Assembly (NCBI GenBank): GCA_963785645.1 | Contig: CAWAWG010000003.1 | Location: 248,001-312,000 of the forward strand | DNA: 64,000 nt | Reading direction: 5' to 3' | Source of the DNA: Trebonia sp963785645 | Lineage (GTDB): Bacteria > Actinomycetota > Actinomycetes > Streptosporangiales > Streptosporangiaceae | In this document: in pieces, positions 59,398 to 64,000 of the stretch | How the letters are laid out: each line of letters begins with the position of its first letter | Numbering within the stretch: the first letter of the stretch is position 1 | Notes under the pieces: model-generated | The model's database searches: none | What the model was told of the DNA's origin: nothing | What the model saw: the letters and a program-made list of their open reading frames with translations, nothing else | Translations under genes and position numbers: made by a program

Positions 59398-60315
59398 TCA
59401 GTTATCGGGTCGGGTATCCGGGCGCGCGGAGGTGGCACCGGGAGAGAACAGCACGCAGCGGGCTAGTTCATGTCCGGCCGCCGCCGCTTCCACCGGGTCG
59501 GCGCCGCCCAAGCGGGCCGCGAGGAATCCGGCCGCGAACGCGTCCCCCGCTCCGGTCGAATCGCGGGCCGGCGGCGCCTCCGGCACCGGTACGGCCCGCG
59601 GGACTCCACCGGGCACGGTCACGATCGCGGGCCCGGCGCCGTTCTTGACCACCGTTATGGTTTTGGCGAACTGCGGCCGGGTGACGTCAAGCAGCCGGGC
59701 CTCATGCGCGTTGGCGAAGAAGACCGAGGGCCTGACCGACTCCACCAGGTCCAGATAGCGGTGCAGTCCGTGCTCCTCGATCATGCCCCGGGAAGACGCG
59801 TCAAGCGAGACCGGGATCCCGGCCCGCCCCGCGTGCCGGATAAGCCTCAGCACCGAGGTGCTGGCAGGCTCCGCGGCGAAGCAGTACGACGGCACGTGCA
59901 GGACGGCGGCGGATTCCAGCCAGTCCGTCGGCACCTCGCCCAGATCGGCGGCCGCGGCCCGGTCCGGGTACATCGTGCGCTCGCCACCGGAGTCGACGAG
60001 CACGACCACCGTCCCGGTCCGCCCGCGCCGCTGCACCCGCACATCCACCCCGTGCGCCGCCAGTTCACCGGCCAGCACCTCCCCCACCGGATCAGCGCCG
60101 ACACAGCCGATGAACCGCGCGGGCACCAGCGCGCTCGCGAACACCGCGACGTTCGCCGCGCTGCCGCCGCGCGACCGGCGGACGACACACGGGTTGTCGG
60201 TCGCGTACCGGGCGGGCGCGCCGGACCACACGACAACGTCCTCGACGAGATCGCCGACCGCGACCAGAACGCCGGGGCCGCCGGAACCCTGAGCCTCACG
60301 CACTTTGCTTACCAA
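59398..60315 (-). CDS. psuK: PfkB-type carbohydrate kinase, likely pseudouridine kinase
   Basis: This 305-residue PfkB-family kinase has the N-terminal substrate region VAVGDLVEDVVVWSGAPA and the glycine-rich segment SRGGSAANVAVFASALVPAR. The C-terminal signature is DSTGAGDAFAAGFLAARLGG with the catalytic Asp. Directly upstream of psuG it most likely phosphorylates pseudouridine, completing the catabolic pair. Its sequence could also suit other nucleoside or sugar substrates. Confidence 0.9.
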   Translation of the reverse strand: MVSKVREAQGSGGPGVLVAVGDLVEDVVVWSGAPARYATDNPCVVRRSRGGSAANVAVFASALVPARFIGCVGADPVGEVLAGELAAHGVDVRVQRRGRTGTVVVLVDSGGERTMYPDRAAAADLGEVPTDWLESAAVLHVPSYCFAAEPASTSVLRLIRHAGRAGIPVSLDASSRGMIEEHGLHRYLDLVESVRPSVFFANAHEARLLDVTRPQFAKTITVVKNGAGPAIVTVPGGVPRAVPVPEAPPARDSTGAGDAFAAGFLAARLGGADPVEAAAAGHELARCVLFSPGATSARPDTRPDN

Positions 60316-60467
60316 TCTCGCGGCGAACCGTATTAGGTTAAGCGGCCTGGCTGATCGGCCGGCCCCGGGCGTGGCCCTGCCCCGAAGGCGCCGTGGCTGC
60401 CGCGAGTCATACCGGCCGCCGCGAGATCGCCAACCGGGACATGAGCCGCAGTCCCCCGCCCGCGCGG

Positions 60468-62098
60468 CTAGATCGGCGTCGGCTGGGGTGTGGCCGGTGA
60501 GGTGGCTGGCTGCGTCTGGGGTGGCTGGGTCTGGATCCGGGGCGGTACTGAGGCCGGGGCGCTGGGTCGTTGGGGTCGGGTCTGGGTCGTTGTCTGGGTC
60601 TGGATCGTTGCCGTTGTCGGGGTCGGTGTCGGGGTTGGAGTCGGTGTTGGGGTTGGAGTTGGGGTCGGGGTCGGTGTCGGTGTCGGGGTTGGAGTCGGTG
60701 TTGGGGTTGGAGTCGGTGTCGGTGTCGAGGTCCGGGTCGGTGTTGGAGTCGGGGTCGGGGACCGGGTCGGGGTCGGGGTCGGGGTCCGGGTCGGTGTCGG
60801 TGTCGGAGTCGGTGTCGGAGTCGGTGTCGGGACCGGGTCGGTGTCGGGGTCCGGGTCGGTGTCGGTGTCGGTGTTGGGGTTCGGGTCGGAGTTTGGCTCT
60901 TAGCCTGGGTCGGGGTCCGGGTCGGTACCTGGCTTTGAGCCTGGGTCGGGGTCTGCGGTTGGGTTGGCGTACGGCGCTGGGTGGGTGTTTGGCTCTGGGT
61001 GCGGGCCTGGGGTGAGCTCTGGGCCGGGGTCGGCCGCGGCGATCTGGTCGTCGCCGGGGCGGCGCCGCCGGTCAGGGCGAGCGCGGCTACCGTGCCGGAC
61101 AGCATCAGCGTCGCCACGGCCAGGAGGCCGACGATCACGTTGCGGCGGGAGAGCCGACCGGTCCGGCTCTGGTAGCCGGCGTTCCCCGGGCCGCCGGACG
61201 CCGGCTTGGCCAGCGGGGCAACGTTGGCCACCACGGACTCGGTCGGGGAGTACGGCGCCGGCGATCGGTGGACGACGGGCGGCGGCAGCCACCCGGCCGC
61301 CGGCTGCGACTTCAACTCGGACAGGAGTTCGTCGGCAGTGGGTCGCCGCTGCGGGTCCTTGGCCAGGCAGCGCTCGACCAGCGGCCGGAGCGGCGCGGGC
61401 ACGCCATCCGTGGCCGGGGAGGCGGAAACCACCCGGTACAGCAGCCCCGGGGCTGACCCGCGGCCGAACGGCCCTTCGCCGACGGCGGCGAAGACCAGCA
61501 CGGCCCCCAGGCTGAAGATATCGCTGGGCGGGCCGACCGCATGTCCCTGGGCTTGTTCCGGTGACATGAAGCTAGGTGAGCCGACCACCAGGCCCGTGCT
61601 TGTCAGCGCGAACTCTTCGGCTGCCCGGGAGATGCCGAAATCGATGACCCGGGGCCCGTCCTGCGCCAGCAGCACGTTGGAGGGCTTCAGGTCCCGGTGC
61701 ACGATGCCCGCCGCGTGGATGGCTCCGAGTGCCTCCGCGAGTCCCGACGCCAGCGCGAGCACCGAGGCGGCCGACAGCGGTCCGTGGCTGGCGACCGCGT
61801 CGTCGAGCGACGGCCCGGGAACGTAGGCGGTCGCCAGCCACGGCGTCGGCACATCCAGGTCGGCATCCACCACGGGCGCCGTGAACAGGCCGCTCACCTT
61901 CCGGGCCGCGGCCACCTCGCGGGCGAACCGGATCCGGAAATCGGCCTGGTCGGCAAGCTCTCCCCGGATCACCTTCACCGCGACGTAGTGTCCGCCTGGT
62001 GACCGGGCCAGGTACACCCGTCCCATGCCGCCGCTGCCCAGCCTGCCCACGACGGAGTAGACCCCCACCTGCCGCGGGTCCCCAGGTTCCAGTTCCAC
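60468..62098 (-). CDS. Membrane Ser/Thr protein kinase with Thr-Pro repeat tail (frameshift in the repeat)
   Basis: The kinase domain has the glycine loop VGRLGSGGMGRVYLA, VAVKVI, the catalytic loop HAAGIVHRDLKPSNVLL, VIDFGIS and GSPSFMSPEQA. A proline-rich juxtamembrane part leads to one membrane helix (VIVGLLAVATLMLSGTVAAL). The outside part is almost entirely Thr-Pro repeats. In the repeats the frame shifts near 60830; in the other frame the chain ends with TSPATPQPTPI and a stop at 60468. The GTG at 62098 is my start choice; the ATG at 62239 is less likely. A sensing domain of the PASTA type is absent. Confidence 0.9.
60595..60960 (-). repeat. Thr-Pro coding hexamer repeat
   Basis: On the plus strand near-continuous GGTGTCGGGGTC-type units repeat with period 6/12 and encode (TP)n with occasional TR on the minus strand. 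It is the wall-spanning tail of the kinase. Such tracts are prone to slippage and to misassembly. Confidence 0.85.
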
Positions 62099-62371
62099 CG
62101 ACCCCCCGTGACTTACAGTTACTAACCTCTGGCAGGTCAACCTGCGCTCGGTGAAGCCCTGGAATCCGGGCCGGGGGGCCGCCGGTACCCTCATGCTTCC
62201 GGCCGGTGCCGCATGCCGTTCCGGACCGCCACCGGCCAATGACCACCCTCCGTCACCAAAAGTTACTCATAATTACTGGATATTAGCCCGAGCGGCATGG
62301 CCCGCATTTCACCCCCGCCGGGTGATATTGAGCCAGCGAAGTTGCCTTCACGCCGCAGCGGAGGCAAAGAT

Positions 62372-63025
62372 GTGGGTGTGCACAGTGAGTCTGATTTGGC
62401 GGAGTCCAATTTGGCGGCGGCGGCAGCGATCCGCGAGATTGTCGAGGACTGGGTCGTCCTGCGGGACTCGGGACGCTGGGAAGAGTTCGCCCGGGTCTGG
62501 CATGAGGACGGGTGGATGACCGCGACCTGGTTCCAGGGGCCGTACGCCGACTTCATCGCCGTCAGCCGGTCCGGGTTCGAGCACGGCGCGAACATCGCCC
62601 ACTTTCTCGGCGGGTTCAGCTGCGAGATCGCCGGCCGCCGGGCCATCGCGCAGACCAAGATGAAGATCGAGCAGCGGGCCGCCGTCCACGAGGTCGAGGT
62701 GGACGTGACCTGTTCCGGACGGTTCTACGACTTCCTCGAGCTGCGCGACGGGCGCTGGGGGATCGTGCGCCGCCAGCCGATCTACGAGAAAGACCGGCTC
62801 GACGTCGTCGATCCGTCGGCGTCGGTCAAGCTCGACCAGGCAAAACTCGCTTCCTTCCCGTACGGGTACCGGCACCTCGGCTACGTGCAGGAGGCTCAGG
62901 GACAGCAGGTGCTGCGCGGCCTGCCCGGCTTGCGCGGACCTGAGGCGGAACTGCTGTACGGGGAAGGCGCGGACTGGCTCGCCGGCTCCGCGGCACCAGG
63001 CGTACCGCTTGGCTCCAGCGCGTAG
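62372..63025 (+). CDS. NTF2-like/SnoaL-type protein
   Basis: This 217-residue protein has an NTF2-like fold: REIVEDWVVLRDSGRWEEFA, HEDGWMTATWFQGPYADFIA, HEVEVDVTCSGRFYDFLELR, DGRWGIVRRQPIYEKDRLDV. A GTG at 62372 follows GGAGG by 7 bases. An ATG at 62297 would add 25 residues without family support. The relatives are polyketide cyclase-like or dehydratase-like enzymes; the substrate is unknown. Confidence 0.8.
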   Translation: MGVHSESDLAESNLAAAAAIREIVEDWVVLRDSGRWEEFARVWHEDGWMTATWFQGPYADFIAVSRSGFEHGANIAHFLGGFSCEIAGRRAIAQTKMKIEQRAAVHEVEVDVTCSGRFYDFLELRDGRWGIVRRQPIYEKDRLDVVDPSASVKLDQAKLASFPYGYRHLGYVQEAQGQQVLRGLPGLRGPEAELLYGEGADWLAGSAAPGVPLGSSA

Positions 63026-63088
63026 GAGCCCAGGTGGCTCGTCGAAGGCGGTGTACCGCGGCCGGTCACGGGCTGCGAGAATGACGCT

Positions 63089-63400
63089 ATGCGCAACGGA
63101 GTTCACTCACGGCCGCCGGCTGGCTCCACGGGATCGATCCTGAGCATCGGCTCAACCGGATCCATCTTGTCCATCGGGTCGGCCGGGTCGATTCTCTCAA
63201 TCGGGTCCGCTGGCTCGATCCTGTCCATCGGGTCGGCCGGCTCGCTGGCCTCGATAGTTTCGGTCGGCTCGTTCGCCAGCATCGGCTCGGTGCTGTCGGG
63301 GCTGTCCAACTGGTCGGTCCTTGCCTGGCTCTCGGAGAGCCCGCTGGGCGGCCGCGGGCCGAGGTCGTCGCAGCCAACCGCCGCCGCGCCCCTTCGCTGA
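63089..63400 (+). CDS. Nonapeptide Ser-x-x repeat protein
   Basis: This 103-residue protein is dominated by a 9-residue repeat such as TGSILSIGS and AGSILSIGS, repeated about six times with Ser at every third position. Later units decay (AGSLASIVS, VGSFASIGS), followed by WSVLAWLSESPLGG. Regular hydrophobic residues between Ser positions suggest a beta-helix-like or membrane-active structure. The ATG at 63089 is in a weak context. The opposite strand also holds a repeat frame, but its start is unsupported. I recall similar Ser-rich repeat proteins in actinomycetes, with no known function. Confidence 0.55.
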   Translation: MRNGVHSRPPAGSTGSILSIGSTGSILSIGSAGSILSIGSAGSILSIGSAGSLASIVSVGSFASIGSVLSGLSNWSVLAWLSESPLGGRGPRSSQPTAAAPLR

Positions 63401-63722
63401 ATTCCAATTCAGTTCATTCAGAACGAGTCCGGCATTCTCCGGTCGCCCTACAGCGATTGAAAGGCCGAGGTCCGTACCGGACGGGCGCTGCGGTGGATAG
63501 TTCTGCACACTCCAGTGTGCGAAACTATCCATCCTTCCCAGCGACCGCTCGCAGGGCCTCGTCCGCCCCGGGGTATTTGGGTGCGATGCCCCATATGTCT
63601 ACGCCCGGGAGGAGCCTATAGGTGAGCCGTCGCAGACCCGGGCCATTCAACCCCTGCATGACGCGGTCAGGGTCCGGGCAGTGCCGGCCAGGCCAAGGTT
63701 TCGCGCTTCGCGCTTCTTGCTG
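63401..63722. other. Intergenic region with long inverted repeat
   Basis: About 320 bases with no gene. The main feature is the inverted repeat at 63494-63531. The histidine kinase gene ends at 63723 on the opposite strand. Confidence 0.5.
63494..63531. repeat. Interrupted inverted repeat
   Basis: TGGATAGTT-CT-GCACACT and AGTGTGC-GA-AACTATCCA pair perfectly outside two opposed dinucleotides, with a 2-base loop. It could be an operator, a terminator for the converging genes, or a remnant of an element end. Confidence 0.7.
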
Positions 63723-64000
63723 TTATCCGGAGAGGGCGGCGCTGGGCAGGGTGAGGGTGAGGCGCGTTCCGTCGCCCGGCTGGCTGGCGGCGGTGAGCGT
63801 GCCGCCGTGCGCCCATGCCAGCTCGGCCGCGATGGCGAGGCCGATTCCGCTGCCGGACGTCCGGGCGGCCGCCTGGCCGCGCCAGAACCGGTCGAAGATG
63901 CGCGGCAGCTCGTCGGCCGGGATGCCGATGCCGGTGTCCGCGACCTCGAGCACCGCGTCGCGGCCGTCCTGCCTGGTGCGGATCGTGACGGTGCCGCCGG
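63723..64000 (-). CDS. Sensor histidine kinase, C-terminal part (cut by window edge)
   Basis: The visible part is the HATPase domain end: VADTGIGIPADELPRIFDRF (G1), WRGQAAARTSGSGIGLAIAA (G2) and HGGTLTAASQPGDGTRLTLT. The N-box and sensor region lie beyond 64000. The frame ends at TAA near 63723. It is probably part of a two-component system whose regulator lies outside the window. Confidence 0.9.
   Translation of the reverse strand, partial: GGTVTIRTRQDGRDAVLEVADTGIGIPADELPRIFDRFWRGQAAARTSGSGIGLAIAAELAWAHGGTLTAASQPGDGTRLTLTLPSAALSG

Noticed and set aside
60595..60960. A CRISPR-like array
   Set aside because: The repeat has a 6/12-base period with no unique spacers; it encodes Thr-Pro repeats in the kinase.
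63103..63309. A minus-strand repeat frame (Pro/Asp/Glu-rich) opposite the Ser-repeat gene
   Set aside because: It has no ribosome site and its repeat is just the complement of the Ser-x-x repeat; the plus frame has the more regular design.

Overview
The window comes from a very GC-rich actinomycete. Codons end mostly in G or C, and GTG and TTG starts are common. The gene set is typical of Streptosporangiales/Streptomycetales-type soil actinomycetes: an ECF41 sigma factor, many TetR and LacI regulators, PASTA-less Ser/Thr kinase signalling, a fused acetyl-CoA carboxylase and an encapsulin/DyP compartment. The species cannot be fixed from the sequence alone.

Region 1 (1-7.4 kb) holds a frameshifted hemC followed by an insertion hot spot. 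Three different IS630-family elements lie head to tail at shared CTAG junctions. Next come a two-gene membrane protein/lipoprotein cassette sharing a CNAVG motif, and a second, nearly identical copy of the middle IS.

Region 2 (7.4-23.5 kb) holds a DUF72 protein, an ECF41 sigma factor, an NAD-dependent epimerase, a ribose/xylose-type ABC importer with three LacI-type operator sites, a GH36 alpha-galactosidase, its divergent LacI regulator with a perfect palindromic operator, a CUT1 sugar ABC importer, a DUF624 membrane protein and an FMN-dependent alpha-hydroxy-acid dehydrogenase. Nearly every gene here carries single-base indels while the protein-level match in the shifted frames stays good. 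This looks more like low sequence accuracy than gene decay. The galactosidase, LacI and CUT1 genes form an apparent alpha-galactoside uptake and hydrolysis unit.

Region 3 (23.8-48 kb) is mostly intact: a DyP peroxidase with encapsulin, an MMPL exporter with TetR, PAP2 phosphatase, zinc alcohol dehydrogenase, two ABC-2 export pairs, a small secreted protein, a methyltransferase, a TetR, VOC and alpha/beta hydrolase genes. These are followed by an accessory patch (38.7-43.4 kb) with a permease remnant, an HATPase-hypothetical-GntR regulatory group, pyridoxamine phosphate oxidase, and two Rpn-like paralogues (one truncated) flanking an aldo/keto reductase. A metallo-beta-lactamase hydrolase with TetR, an SMR transporter, a stress protein, TerC, a secreted beta-domain protein and an O-methyltransferase complete the block.

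Region 4 (49.5-64 kb) carries metabolic genes: a single-chain acetyl/propionyl-CoA carboxylase (BC-BCCP-central-CT), a BluB-CobT fusion for the lower ligand of cobalamin, a glycerophosphodiester phosphodiesterase, an HTH microregulator with its own operator, the pseudouridine catabolic pair psuK-psuG, a membrane Ser/Thr kinase with a long Thr-Pro repeat tail, an NTF2-like protein, a nonapeptide Ser-x-x repeat protein, and the C-terminus of a sensor histidine kinase running off the edge. No tRNA, rRNA, CRISPR array or replication origin was recognised.
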